Shown here: positions 51,509 to 61,032 of the stretch, piece after piece
How the letters are laid out: the number at the start of each line of letters is the position of its first letter
How positions within the stretch are numbered: position 1 is the first letter of the stretch
Assembly: GCF_900111275.1 (NCBI RefSeq)
Contig: NZ_FOGR01000009.1
Location: 109,566 to 173,565 of the forward strand
Direction of reading: 5' to 3'
DNA: 64,000 nt
Origin: Rhizobium sp. NFR03
GTDB taxonomy: Bacteria; Pseudomonadota; Alphaproteobacteria; Rhizobiales; Rhizobiaceae
Position numbers and translations under genes: made by a program
The notes under the pieces: generated by a model
The model's input: only the letters and a program-made list of their open reading frames with translations
Told to the model about the DNA's origin: nothing
Databases searched by the model: none

Positions 51509-53704
51509 GTGTCTGATCTAGCGGAAAAAAATCCCCGCACCTTGCTGACCCGACGTCGGCTGATCCTCGGCGGATCGTTGGTCGGCGGAGCGCTGGTTGT
51601 CGGCTATGTCGCCACCAACCCGATGCAGGTTGTCGGCGCGATCCTCCAAGCGGGCGGCGGCGATCCGGACCCGAGCGCGTTCGGACCGTTCATTCGCATC
51701 ACAGCCGATGGCTGGGTGACAATCGTCAACAAGCAGCAGGAATTGGGTCAAGGGATCCACGCCGGGCTTGCGGCGATTGTCGCCGAAGAGCTCGACGCGG
51801 ATTGGGATAAGGTGCGTGTCATCGATGCACGCAGCAATGTTCGTGCCTATGGTGTGCAGATAACGGCGGGCTCGAACTCTATTGCCAGCAACTGGGACCT
51901 GATGCGCAATGCGGGCGCGGCGGCGCGCGCCATGTTTGTCGACGCAGCGGCACTTCGCTGGGACGTTCCGGCTGACAAGATCATCGTGCGTGACGGTATC
52001 GTGTCTCACCCGATCTCCAACCGCTCTGCAACCTTTGTCGACCTTCTGGGTGACGCGTCCCGCCAGACCCCTCAACAGTCTCCGGTCTTGAAACAGCCGC
52101 GGGACTTCCGGTTGATCGGCACGGACCGAGTGCGGCGCAAGGACTCCCTCCAAAAGAGCACGGGCGCCCAAGTTTACACACAGGACGTCCAGCGCCTGAA
52201 CATGCTGGTCGCGGTGGTCGCGCATAGCCCCCGCTTCGGCGGCACGCTTGCCCGGTTCGACGCGACGGACGCTTTGCGCGTGAAGGGTGTCGTCGAAGTC
52301 TTTGCGATTGAAACCGGGGTTGCGGTCCTGGCCGAAACGACCTTCGCCGCAATCCAGGGGCGGGCTGCTCTTCGCATCGAGTGGGACGACAGCGAAGCCG
52401 AAATGCGCTCCACGGACGAACTGACCCGCTATTACCAAGACATCGCAGCCGGCCGTACGGATGTTGAGCCCAGCGAGTTCCAGGCCACAGGGGATGGGCC
52501 TGAAACGCCTTTCGATGGCGAGGTCGCCGAGTTCGCGTTCGACTTCCCCTATCTTGCTCACGCCCCCATGGAGACGATGGACTGTGTCGCCGAGGTGAAC
52601 GGATGGGACGTGTCGATCACATCAGGCGCGCATCTGGCGACGATCGATCAAGTGCAGGCTGCATTGACCGCAAGGACCATGCCCGGGAAGGTCAATATCG
52701 AGGTCCTTCCGGCGGGTGGATCGTTCGGCCGCCGCGGTATCATGAGCTCGGACTATCTGGTCGAGTGCGTCCGGATTGCCAAACGGATGGAGGGCCGGCC
52801 GATCAAGCTGATCTGGACCCGCGAGGATGAAATGGCATCCGGATACTACCGGCCGATGTCGCATCATCGTGTCTGGGTGGAGCTGGGGTCGGACGGGTTT
52901 CCGACGCGGTGGCGCGTTCATACGGTCTGCCAATCACTTCTTCCCGTCGGGCCGAATCTCACCGCGACCGAGGGCATCGCCAATTCGCCCTATTTCTCGA
53001 CTGCGACCACGGTTGACGGAAAGATATTCACGCCAGCGTTTCCAGTCATTGTCGGGTTCTGGCGCTCCGTCGGCCATTCGCACACCGCCATGGTGATGGA
53101 GCACATCATCGACCAACTCGCTCGACGGGCCGGCCGCGATCCGGCCGACTACCGACGTGTGTTCTACGAAAAGGCAGGCGATAACCGACGGCTTGCGGTG
53201 CTGGAGGAGCTGTGTCGCAGGGCAGATTGGGACAAGCCGCTCGAAGCCGGCTGGGCCCGCGGTCTTGCCATCCATGAGGCCTTCGGAACCGTTGTCGGTC
53301 AGGTTGCCGAAGTGAGGATGATGGAGGAAAGACCGGTCGTGCGCCGTGTGGTCTCGGTTGTCGATTGCGGCATTGCTGTCGCGCCAGACCAGATCGCCGC
53401 CCAGATGGAAGGTGGAATTGGCTTCGGGCTTTCCGCTGCCTTCTACGGGGAAGTGACGCTACAAGATGGTTTGGTCCAAGAAATCAACTTTCGTCAGTAT
53501 CCTATCCTGCGCATGAACGAGATGCCGGCAGTCGAAACCCACATCATCAAATCCGCCAATAAACCGACCGGAATGGGTGAGCCGGGCGTGGCGCCGATCG
53601 CACCGGCGGTCGCCAACGCCGTCCTTGCATTGACCGGTGAGGCGACGCAACGGCTGCCGTTTCTAAACCGAGACGCACGAAACAGTGCGGGGTTTTCTGT
53701 CTAG
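51509..53704 (+). CDS. Molybdopterin-dependent oxidoreductase large subunit (isoquinoline 1-oxidoreductase beta-like)
   Basis: This 731-residue protein has a twin-arginine-like start (TRRRLILGGSLVGGALVVG), then molybdopterin-binding segments (KQQELGQGIHAGLAAIVAEE, PAGGSFGRRG) and the catalytic Glu in GMGEPGVAP. This is the IorB type of xanthine-oxidase-family subunit, lacking a separate FAD domain. GTG 51509 is preferred because AGGAG is 6 nt upstream; ATG 51485 is the alternative. With the cytochrome it oxidises an aldehyde or N-heterocycle at the periplasmic side. Confidence 0.9.
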   Translation: MSDLAEKNPRTLLTRRRLILGGSLVGGALVVGYVATNPMQVVGAILQAGGGDPDPSAFGPFIRITADGWVTIVNKQQELGQGIHAGLAAIVAEELDADWDKVRVIDARSNVRAYGVQITAGSNSIASNWDLMRNAGAAARAMFVDAAALRWDVPADKIIVRDGIVSHPISNRSATFVDLLGDASRQTPQQSPVLKQPRDFRLIGTDRVRRKDSLQKSTGAQVYTQDVQRLNMLVAVVAHSPRFGGTLARFDATDALRVKGVVEVFAIETGVAVLAETTFAAIQGRAALRIEWDDSEAEMRSTDELTRYYQDIAAGRTDVEPSEFQATGDGPETPFDGEVAEFAFDFPYLAHAPMETMDCVAEVNGWDVSITSGAHLATIDQVQAALTARTMPGKVNIEVLPAGGSFGRRGIMSSDYLVECVRIAKRMEGRPIKLIWTREDEMASGYYRPMSHHRVWVELGSDGFPTRWRVHTVCQSLLPVGPNLTATEGIANSPYFSTATTVDGKIFTPAFPVIVGFWRSVGHSHTAMVMEHIIDQLARRAGRDPADYRRVFYEKAGDNRRLAVLEELCRRADWDKPLEAGWARGLAIHEAFGTVVGQVAEVRMMEERPVVRRVVSVVDCGIAVAPDQIAAQMEGGIGFGLSAAFYGEVTLQDGLVQEINFRQYPILRMNEMPAVETHIIKSANKPTGMGEPGVAPIAPAVANAVLALTGEATQRLPFLNRDARNSAGFSV

Positions 53705-53918
53705 GCGAGCTTGGGGTTCGATTGCGTTGAGGCCACGTGCAGCAACAGCGCCGGAAGGGAGAGGCGACGCCCGAAATGAGTCGCCTCTCCGACGAAGTCG
53801 AGATGGGCGTCGTCGTTTATATCACAGGCCTTCGGACCGGAAATCCTGTCGCCGTGAAGGCAGCAGCGACGGCGGAAACGCGTCTGCCGTCAGGACAGGC
53901 TGCGGCGAAGATTACCGG

Positions 53919-54341
53919 TCAGTGCGGGATCGGGATCTGCGTCGATGCAATCAGCCGCCAGTCTGCCAGTGCCGCGAGCCGGTGCGGTTCCGCGTCACGG
54001 TGATATTCGACGCTGTCCGCCATGCGCCTGAAAGTCACGAAGTCCGGATATCGAACAATCGCGATGTCGTCCCAAAGCTCGTCAGGTGGTGCGATCAGCA
54101 GGCTTCCGACCTTGCCGATCCAGAACGGCTCGATTCCATATCCTTCGGTCGCCTTCGCGAAGGCCGGGATATAGCGTGTAAAATAAGCTTCACGGCCACT
54201 GCATGGCGCAAAGTCCTCGCCATTTTCATAGGTTGCCTCATGCCTGTAACGCAGCAGGTTCAGCATGAAAATCGGCTCTCCATCGGGCAGCTGCTCTTCT
54301 GCCTTGTTCAGCATCGCTTGCAAGTTGTCGGATGCGGTCAT
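53919..54341 (-). CDS. DUF1330-family protein
   Basis: The 140-residue protein has the ferredoxin-like DUF1330 pattern: GEPIFMLNLLRYRHEATYEN, then YIPAFAKATEGYG and VRYPDFVTFRRMADSVEY. GGAG lies 8 nt before ATG 54341, so the longer frame from 54554 is not used. Function is unknown. It is divergent from a LysR gene 110 bp away, probably its regulator. Confidence 0.8.
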   Translation of the reverse strand: MTASDNLQAMLNKAEEQLPDGEPIFMLNLLRYRHEATYENGEDFAPCSGREAYFTRYIPAFAKATEGYGIEPFWIGKVGSLLIAPPDELWDDIAIVRYPDFVTFRRMADSVEYHRDAEPHRLAALADWRLIASTQIPIPH

Positions 54342-54451
54342 GGTGCTGGCTCCTAGCTCAGGGCGACACACTGCTGCCCCGTTGATCGCTGGGATATCGT
54401 GACCGACGGCAGGCATTGTAGTGACTTTGATGTCATCGCTATAATGCCGCC

Positions 54452-55405
54452 ATGGCAACACCGACTGCACAGCAAAGCCTTTTGAACCTCCTGCAGTTCG
54501 TGCGCGTCGTGGATGCGGGGTCATTTGCCGAGGCGGCACGGCGCGCCGGGACATCCACGTCCGCCATGTCGAAAGCGGTTAGCCGGTTCGAAACCCTTCA
54601 CGGGGTCAAGCTGCTGCATCGGACAACCCATGCTATCTCGCTGACGCATGACGGCGAGAAACTGCTTGAGGGCGCGCGCGATCTGTTACGCCAGGCCGAA
54701 CGCCTCGAAGCAACCATCGGGGAGACTGCTGCGGGTAGTTCAGGTGGGCGCGTGAGGCTCGCTGCTCCGGGACCATTCTTGCGCACATGCATTGCGCCGA
54801 TGCTGCCTGCCATCCTGAAGGCCAACCCGAACCTGGAGCTTGAGATTAAGGTAGACGATTCGGGTCTGGACCTCGCCGCGGAGGGGATCGACGTCGCCAT
54901 CCGCTTTGGCCCTCTCGATCGGCAGCCTGGGCTGATTGCACGGCGTCTGGGTACATTCCCGCATGTTCTCGCTGCTACTCCGAAATATCTCGACTTTATG
55001 GGCGTGCCTGCATCACCTGCCGATCTCGAAGCCCATCATCAGCTCGGATATCGCAACCCAGCCAATGGCCAGTTGTCTCCATGGTTGTTTGCAGACAATC
55101 TCGGCACAGGTGGGTTGACCCGGATCGTACCGCGCAACCGGATTGTCGTGGAGGACATGACCGTTGCATGGGCGATGACTTTGCGCGGCCTCGGGATGAG
55201 CTGGCTGCCGGCCTGGTGCGGAATCAAGGACCTCCAAAGCGGCCGTACCGTCGAGGTTCTTCGCGATTGGCGTTTGCCGGAAACGCCGATCTACGCGGTT
55301 CAGCTTGACCGCAAGCAGATACCGCAGCGGACACGCGATCTGGTGGACCTGCTGGCGCAACGAGCCAAGAACTGGAACTACACTCAGTCCCAAAGTCTGG
55401 GTTGA
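54452..55405 (+). CDS. LysR-family transcriptional regulator
   Basis: The 317-residue protein has the LysR winged helix (QFVRVVDAGSFAEAARRAGT, then STSAMSKAVSRFETLHGVKLLHRTT) and an effector domain (IDVAIRFGPLDRQPGLIARRLG). It is divergent from the DUF1330 gene. The effector is unknown. Confidence 0.88.
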   Translation: MATPTAQQSLLNLLQFVRVVDAGSFAEAARRAGTSTSAMSKAVSRFETLHGVKLLHRTTHAISLTHDGEKLLEGARDLLRQAERLEATIGETAAGSSGGRVRLAAPGPFLRTCIAPMLPAILKANPNLELEIKVDDSGLDLAAEGIDVAIRFGPLDRQPGLIARRLGTFPHVLAATPKYLDFMGVPASPADLEAHHQLGYRNPANGQLSPWLFADNLGTGGLTRIVPRNRIVVEDMTVAWAMTLRGLGMSWLPAWCGIKDLQSGRTVEVLRDWRLPETPIYAVQLDRKQIPQRTRDLVDLLAQRAKNWNYTQSQSLG

Positions 55406-55490
55406 TGGTTCAAATCCCCTTAAGCGCGTCGTGCTTGGTCATTCGAGAACTTCAATCGCCTCAGCTTGAGCCGAGTCAAGTTCGCACGGG

Positions 55491-56451
55491 CTATGTGTCG
55501 GAAACGCCAGCGTCCGCCTGTCGTCCGGCAAAGGTGAGAACCTCATCCGACCGGCCACTCGGGCGCGCCTTTCTTAGATGCTCCACCAGCGCCTTGAGTT
55601 TCGGCGCCATGTTGCGGCGGCTGGGATAGTAGAGAAAGAAGCCTGGGAAGCGCGGGCAGAACTCCTGGAGAACCGGCACCAGTTTCCCGCTCGCCACCGC
55701 CGGCCGGAAACTGTCCTCCATGCCGAAGCTGATCCCGGCGCCGGCGCTGGCGAGCTTGATCATCAACGCCATGTCGGTCGTCGTGACCGTATCCGTTACA
55801 GCCACAAGAGAAAGCCCGCCCCTCTTCTTCGAACTCCCACCGATAGGGTGCGACGTTTGTGGCTCTACGCCAGCCGATGCAGCGGCGGCTTGCAAGCTCG
55901 CTCGGATGGTTTGGTGTCCCGAAGCGTTCGAGATAGCCTGGTGACGCCACGGCCAGCTGGCGCTGCTCACCTGAGACCGGCACGGCGATCATGTCCTGGG
56001 CGATCACTTCGCCGAGTCGAACCCCTGCATCGTAGCCCTCCGCGACGATGTCGAACTCCTCGTCGGTGACGGTGATATGCAGCGTCACCTCCGGGTTTTC
56101 CTCCAGGAACGCAGCGAGCAGCGGCCCCGACAAGAAACTCTCCGCGATCGACGAAACCGCGAGCGTCAGCTGCCCGCGCGGTCGGCCGCGAAAATTGGCG
56201 ACCGCCTCGATAGCGCCGCGCATATCCCGCAGAGCCGGTGCCACCTCGACGTAGAGCCGTTCCCCGGCCTCCGTCAACGACACGCTGCGGGTCGTCCGAT
56301 GGACGAGTGCGATGCCAAGTGTTTCCTCAAGCCTGCGGATCGTCTGGCTAACGGCGGAGCGTGTGACGCCCATTGCGTCGGCTGCGGCGCGAAAGCTCTT
56401 TTTCTCCGCAACGAGAGCGAAGGCCGCGAGTGCGTTGAGGTCTGATTGCAT
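55491..56451 (-). pseudogene. LysR-family regulator disrupted by a frameshift
   Basis: The frame from ATG 56451 encodes a normal LysR N-terminus (LNALAAFALVAEKKSFRAAA, HRTTRSVSLTEAG) and effector domain through RWEFEEEGRAFS. It then turns into a basic, low-complexity tail, while the neighbouring frame continues the domain as LVAVTDTVTTTDMALMIKL, FGMEDSFRPAVASGKLVPVL and FFLYYPSRRNMAPKLKAL. The junction is near 55800-55815, where TTCTCTTG looks like a CT-repeat slip. Without a repair the effector domain is lost. The SDR gene is divergent 108 bp away. A sequencing error is possible. Confidence 0.75.
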
Positions 56452-56559
56452 TGGTTAGAATTCCTTACCAGCGAGTGAACAAGTCAGCAGGTTATCACGA
56501 CAGTGCGTCAGGACTATTGTTCTGGCTACCGCATCAAGCGGATGCAACAGGAGAAAGTC

Positions 56560-57282
56560 ATGGACAAGATTGTTCTAATCACCGGCGCCTCCAGCGGCAT
56601 CGGGGTCGGCATCGCCCACGAACTGGCAAAGGCCGGCGCGACCGTCGTACTCGGCGCCCGCCGCACCGATCGTTTGGAGGCCGTCGCCGAAGAGATCCGC
56701 GCGGCCGGCGGCAAGGTCATGACCCGTAGGGTCGACGTGACCGATCGTGCCGACGTCGCGGCCTTCGCAGAGGCCGCTCGACAGGAATTCGGGCGGATCG
56801 ACGTGATCGTCAACAATGCCGGCGTTATGCCGCTGTCGCCGATGGCTTCGCTGAAGGTCGACGAGTGGGACACCATGATCGACGTCAACATCAAGGGAGT
56901 GCTCTACGGCATTGCCGCTGTCCTGCAGGAGATGACCGAACGCGGCTCCGGCCAGATCATCAACATCGCCTCCGTGGGTGCCCTGACGGTGTCGCCAACC
57001 GCGGCTGTCTATTGTGCAACGAAATATGCGGTCCGGGCGATCTCCGATGGTCTGCGGCAGGAAAACGACAAGCTGCGCGTCACCTGCATCCATCCGGGTG
57101 TCGTTGAAAGCGAGCTGGCCAGCACGATCACTGACCCGACAGCGATCGAAGGCATGAAGGCATACCGCGCGATTGCACTGACAGCCGATGCGATCGGCCG
57201 CGCCGTCCGCTTCGCAATCGAGCAGCCCGAGGATGTCGACGTCAACGAGATCGTCGTTCGTCCGACCAGGGCGGGATTCTGA
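56560..57282 (+). CDS. Short-chain dehydrogenase/reductase
   Basis: This 240-residue classical SDR has TGASSGIGVGIAHEL (TGxxxGIG), VNNAGVM, and the active site with Ser in NIASVGAL and YCATKYAV (YxxxK). AGGAG precedes ATG 56560, so a longer frame is not used. It is similar in sequence pattern to the minus-strand SDR near 59 kb. It begins an operon with a carboxymuconolactone decarboxylase-like gene. Confidence 0.9.
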   Translation: MDKIVLITGASSGIGVGIAHELAKAGATVVLGARRTDRLEAVAEEIRAAGGKVMTRRVDVTDRADVAAFAEAARQEFGRIDVIVNNAGVMPLSPMASLKVDEWDTMIDVNIKGVLYGIAAVLQEMTERGSGQIINIASVGALTVSPTAAVYCATKYAVRAISDGLRQENDKLRVTCIHPGVVESELASTITDPTAIEGMKAYRAIALTADAIGRAVRFAIEQPEDVDVNEIVVRPTRAGF

Positions 57283-57320
57283 CCGGCCATGACGCAACAA
57301 GGCAGCAAAAGGAGAACATC

Positions 57321-57842
57321 ATGTTCCAGCAGTTCGGATCCAATGTGGCGACCGCCGCCGCCGTCTCGTTTCTCGGCCTTTTTCCGGAAGCCGCACTCAG
57401 CCAGACCGTAGAAGAGAGGCGGGAGCGCGGGTCTGCAGTCATCCGGAGCTTGAACAACGGCATGACGCAGCCCACGCTTGAAGGCATGCGGCGGGAATTC
57501 CCGTTCCTTGCCGAAGCGACTGAAGCCTATGCCCTCGGCGACGTCTGGTCGCGCACGGGCCTCGACAACCGGACACGCCAGCTCGCTGCGGTCGCGGCCT
57601 TCGCCGCCATCGGCGAGACGGCTTTCATGAGGGTTCATGCCAGCTATGCGCTCAACATCGGCGTGTCGGAGGAGGAGCTCAAGGAGGTCATCTACATGGT
57701 GACCGTACCGGCGGGGTTCCCCAAGGCGATCGCGGCCTCTCAAGTCTTGTCGGATCTCTTCCGCGAGCGGCGCGACGTCAACAGCGGTGAGCCCGGCGGC
57801 GAGCGCCCGGCAACGACACTCTCGGAGGAGACGCAGCCATGA
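57321..57842 (+). CDS. Carboxymuconolactone decarboxylase-family protein with signal peptide
   Basis: The 173-residue protein begins with a hydrophobic start (NVATAAAVSFLGLFPEAALS) that looks like a secretion signal, then the CMD fold: DVWSRTGLDNRTRQLAAVAA, FMRVHASYALNIGVSEEELK and EVIYMVTVPAGFPKAIAA. It lacks the CxxC of AhpD-type members. True carboxymuconolactone decarboxylases are cytoplasmic; the signal suggests an envelope relative. It overlaps the next gene by 4 bp. Confidence 0.82.
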   Translation: MFQQFGSNVATAAAVSFLGLFPEAALSQTVEERRERGSAVIRSLNNGMTQPTLEGMRREFPFLAEATEAYALGDVWSRTGLDNRTRQLAAVAAFAAIGETAFMRVHASYALNIGVSEEELKEVIYMVTVPAGFPKAIAASQVLSDLFRERRDVNSGEPGGERPATTLSEETQP

Positions 57843-58216
57843 AAAACCTCCTCTGTATCCTCGTCACCGCCCTATCGATCAGCGCGGTGGTCCACAATGT
57901 AAAGGCAGAGGACACCATGCCCACGCAATCCAACAACGCGCCAAACACCGACACCACCGCCAACGCCCAGCCGCAGAGCCATCCTTATCTCGGTATGTGG
58001 GTCACCGGCGACGGCCGCATCCGTCAGGAGCTGCTTCCCACCGGCCGCTACGACGAAGCCCGCGGCATCCGCCGCAGCGCTTACCAGGGCCGATACCGCG
58101 TGACCGGCACGCACATCAACTACTGGGACGACACCGGCTTTACCGCCGATGGGACCTTCGTCGACAGCGATACGCTGCACCACGGCGGAATGATCTTCTA
58201 CAGGGAGAAGAGTTGA
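57839..58216 (+). CDS. Atu4866-domain secreted small protein
   Basis: The 125-residue precursor has a signal peptide (MKNLLCILVTALSISAVVHN, cut near KAE) and the Atu4866 domain: HPYLGMWVTGDGRIRQELLP, GRYDEARG, SAYQGRYRVTG and ADGTFVDSDTLHHGGMIFY. It is a small beta-barrel protein of unknown function first seen in Agrobacterium. Its ATG overlaps the preceding stop, so it belongs to the SDR/CMD operon and probably acts in the periplasm. Confidence 0.82.
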   Translation: MKNLLCILVTALSISAVVHNVKAEDTMPTQSNNAPNTDTTANAQPQSHPYLGMWVTGDGRIRQELLPTGRYDEARGIRRSAYQGRYRVTGTHINYWDDTGFTADGTFVDSDTLHHGGMIFYREKS

Positions 58217-58237
58217 GGCGTAGAAGATGTCCCCGGT

Positions 58238-58459
58238 CTATTGTTTGCTCAATGCGTAGGAGTCGAGGTAACCGCATGCGACGCACCGAAAAGTCACGAC
58301 GTTATAAACTGTCTGGCCTCTAAGGCTCAGTCCAGTAAAGAGGCTTTTGTTGGGCTTGCCCGCAACCCATGTCTCTGATGACATCATGGCGCCGTCGCCC
58401 TTTTCAAGCAGAAAACCCTCTTCCGTATCTGAGTTGCATTGACTGCACTGATAGGGCAT
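58238..58459 (-). CDS. PF20097/DUF6487-like zinc-ribbon protein
   Basis: The 73-residue protein has CxxC near the start (YQCSQCNSDTEEGFLLEKGD) and CxxCG near the end (FRCVACGYLDSYA), a zinc-ribbon arrangement with WVAGKPNKSLFTG between, as in the DUF6487 family. Function is unknown. It is convergent with the Atu4866 gene. Confidence 0.65.
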   Translation of the reverse strand: MPYQCSQCNSDTEEGFLLEKGDGAMMSSETWVAGKPNKSLFTGLSLRGQTVYNVVTFRCVACGYLDSYALSKQ

Positions 58460-58796
58460 CCATGAACTTCCAAACGTGAGCTATGGTTCTGCTTGTCGTC
58501 TTGTGCGGACATTGTAAATAGCTTTTCGACGAACGCTTCGGACGAGCGTGTTCTCATACTGCGGCAACTGATACGAAATCTGGTGTCCGCAGATGCACGC
58601 CGCCCGTTTCCTTGCCGCAACATGGCGCTTGGTCGAGATGCTGGATATATTTCGAGCACGAAGGCGGCCGGTGACCGCCTTCGCTAAGCACGGCGGCTCG
58701 CAAGGACGCGCAGGAACACGTCTTGCTTGGGCGAGCCAGCGACCTCGTGCGGCATTGAAGCATCCACCGTCTACCCGTAACACGTCACCTGCACCA
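58460..58796. other. Intergenic region, nothing recognised
   Basis: This 337-bp gap separates two minus-strand genes. Open frames on both strands are short and lack ribosome sites and motifs. Confidence 0.3.
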
Positions 58797-59531
58797 TCAT
58801 CCCTGCGCTGTTGGGCGGATGACGATGCTGCCGACGTCGACCGCCGGCGGCTGTTCGATAGCAAACAGAATGCCGCGGGCGATAGCCTCCGCCGGCATGG
58901 CAATCGCGCCCAGATCATCCTCGATCTTTTTCTTCATGACGGGATCCGTGATGCTGTCGCCGAAGTTTGTCGCGGTCATCCCGGGCGAGATTTCGGTGAC
59001 CCGCAAGTTGGGTCCCGCCTCCTGGCGCAGGGCCTCGGTCGCCGTCCGGACGGCATTTTTTGTGGCCGCATAGACACCCATGGTCGGCACAATCTTTAGC
59101 CCGGCGGTGGAGACCACGTTGATGACGTGCCCAAAGCCTTGCCGAGCGAAAACCGGTAGCGACGCGGCAATCCCATAAAGCGTACCTTTCAGATTGACGT
59201 CGATCATCAGATCCCAGTCGTCGACCCGCAGCTCGTCGAAACGCGAAATCGGGCCGACACCGGCATTGTTGACGATCACGTCGAGTTTGCCGCCTTTTTC
59301 AACGGCGAGCGAAACCAAGGCTTCCAGGTCGGCTCGTTTGCGAACGTCCGTCGCCTTGAAAGCGACCCTGCCGTTCGAGGCCAAGATCTCATCCGCGACA
59401 ACCTGCAGCGGCTCCAGTCTCCGCGCGCCGAGAACCACGAATGCGCCGCGTTCCGCCAGCAGCTTTGCCGTTGCCCGTCCTATGCCGCTGCTCGCTCCGG
59501 TTATGACGACGACTTTATCTTCGATGCTCAT
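58797..59531 (-). CDS. Short-chain dehydrogenase/reductase
   Basis: The 244-residue classical SDR has VITGASSGIGRATAKLLAER, VNNAGVGP, NVVSTAGLK with the catalytic Ser, and YAATKNAV (YxxxK). It is divergent from an AraC regulator whose gene starts 74 bp away. It is related in pattern to the SDR at 56.6 kb. The substrate is unknown. Confidence 0.9.
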   Translation of the reverse strand: MSIEDKVVVITGASSGIGRATAKLLAERGAFVVLGARRLEPLQVVADEILASNGRVAFKATDVRKRADLEALVSLAVEKGGKLDVIVNNAGVGPISRFDELRVDDWDLMIDVNLKGTLYGIAASLPVFARQGFGHVINVVSTAGLKIVPTMGVYAATKNAVRTATEALRQEAGPNLRVTEISPGMTATNFGDSITDPVMKKKIEDDLGAIAMPAEAIARGILFAIEQPPAVDVGSIVIRPTAQG

Positions 59532-59604
59532 GATCGGTCTCCTCTTGGACTTTGATCAGCGCAACCTAGATCGAAGCTTCAAGAGCATCTATGCGAGGAG
59601 ATCC

Positions 59605-60534
59605 ATGGTTTTGTCGCCATCGTCTACAATGGAGCGGGACCCGCTGTCTGATGTCCTCGAGGTACTGGGCGCTCGGGTGGTGAGGCGCACACGCATGGAA
59701 GCGGGGGGATCGTGGGCATTTGCATTCCCGGCCGCGAACCGCCTCAAGTTCGTCGCGGTCCTCGAGGGCGAACAGTGGATGCGCACGCCGAATGAGCCCC
59801 ATTGCTTCATGAAGAAGGGTGATGTCTGCCTGTTGGGTCGCACGTCCTATGTTGTGGCGAGCGATCCTGAACTGGAACCGCAAGATGGAACGTTGCTGTT
59901 TCCGGAAGGGGGGTCGGACGTGTCCAGAGTAGAATCGGGGGATGGCGTCGTTGCGATTGGCGGCTCGATAGCGTTCCATGACGAGAATGGCGATTTCCTC
60001 CTCGACATGCTTCCTGGGTTCTTGCGCGTGGGGCGGGAGGCCAGCGCATCTGGGGCCATAGCAGCCGTTCTCGACCTGATCACCAACGAGATCCTGCGGG
60101 GTGCCATAGGCACCGGCATCGTTTCCGCCCGTCTCGCAGACGTCCTCGTGGTAGAAGCGCTCCGGACGCTGTCTGACGATCGTGATCGAAGTCTGACGGG
60201 GTGGCTTGGAGCCATCTCCGATCCACGTCTCGGTCGCGCATTACGCGCCGTCCACCGCGACGTTGCAGCGCCATGGACCGTTGCGGCGCTGGCAGACGTC
60301 GCAGGAATGTCGCGAGCCGCGTTTTCTGCAAAGTTCGGGCAACAGGTGGGAAGGCCACCGCTCGCCTATCTCCGCTACTGGCGGCTGACGCTCGCACGAA
60401 CAATGTTGCTGAGAGGAACGGGTCCCGTTGACGACGTTGCCAGACGCGTTGGCTATAAATCCCAGAGCGCTTTCGGGAACGCGTATCGACAAGTCTTTGC
60501 AACAACGCCGAGATCGCGCTCGCGCGTCGCGTGA
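59605..60534 (+). CDS. AraC-family regulator with cupin N-terminal domain
   Basis: The 309-residue protein has a cupin_6-type N-terminus (ANRLKFVAVLEGEQWMRTPN, then FMKKGDVCLLG) and two helix-turn-helices (APWTVAALADVAGMSRAAFS, and GPVDDVARRVGYKSQSAFGNAY). GAGGAG precedes ATG 59605; ATG 59629 is an alternative. The much longer frame from 59194 only mirrors the SDR. It is divergent from that SDR gene, the same module type as at 12.3-14.2 kb. Confidence 0.86.
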   Translation: MVLSPSSTMERDPLSDVLEVLGARVVRRTRMEAGGSWAFAFPAANRLKFVAVLEGEQWMRTPNEPHCFMKKGDVCLLGRTSYVVASDPELEPQDGTLLFPEGGSDVSRVESGDGVVAIGGSIAFHDENGDFLLDMLPGFLRVGREASASGAIAAVLDLITNEILRGAIGTGIVSARLADVLVVEALRTLSDDRDRSLTGWLGAISDPRLGRALRAVHRDVAAPWTVAALADVAGMSRAAFSAKFGQQVGRPPLAYLRYWRLTLARTMLLRGTGPVDDVARRVGYKSQSAFGNAYRQVFATTPRSRSRVA

Positions 60535-61032
60535 AAGGGCCTTTCAAAAAAACATTCGTTGCAGGTACCGGCTATAGTTGGCAGACCCCTGAAACCAAGG
60601 CGATTGTTAGCGGGATGGAAGTCAGTCGAGTGACAAGGCTATGGCTTAGCGGCTCTGGACCCGTGCCATAGATATTGTCCGGCTTCGTCACTATTCATAT
60701 AAATTCCTTGCATGGATCATGACGGACGCAGACGACTGCAAGGTTATAGCGTCGCTATCGTTTCGAGTGGGAGGCGTAAGGTTTTGAATGATGGTGGGAG
60801 GCTGGTTGACCAAGAAGTGTTCAATCGCGTCACGGAACTTGTGAGTAAGAGTTCTATCTGCTCCAATAGTCCTATCGCACATGCGGAGATTATCCGGATA
60901 GCCAACCGCTTAATGCTGATCAGATGTGGGTCACAGGTTCGAATCCACTCAAGACCTTGGAGTTCCAGCCAAGATCGCTCAGGGCGGAGGGCATCTCGCC
61001 ACACCTCTCGGATATATGGCTAAGTCAGTGGG
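60535..61032. other. Intergenic region with a T-arm-like sequence
   Basis: In this 498-bp gap no gene is supported. GGTTCGAATCC near 60937 resembles a tRNA T-arm, and CTGATCAG precedes it, but no full cloverleaf can be drawn. The region contains no promoter I can identify. Confidence 0.25.

Noticed and set aside
60744..61004. Possible tRNA near 60.9 kb
   Set aside because: GGTTCGAATCC resembles a T-loop, but no acceptor, D-arm or anticodon arm could be paired, and no CCA end is present.
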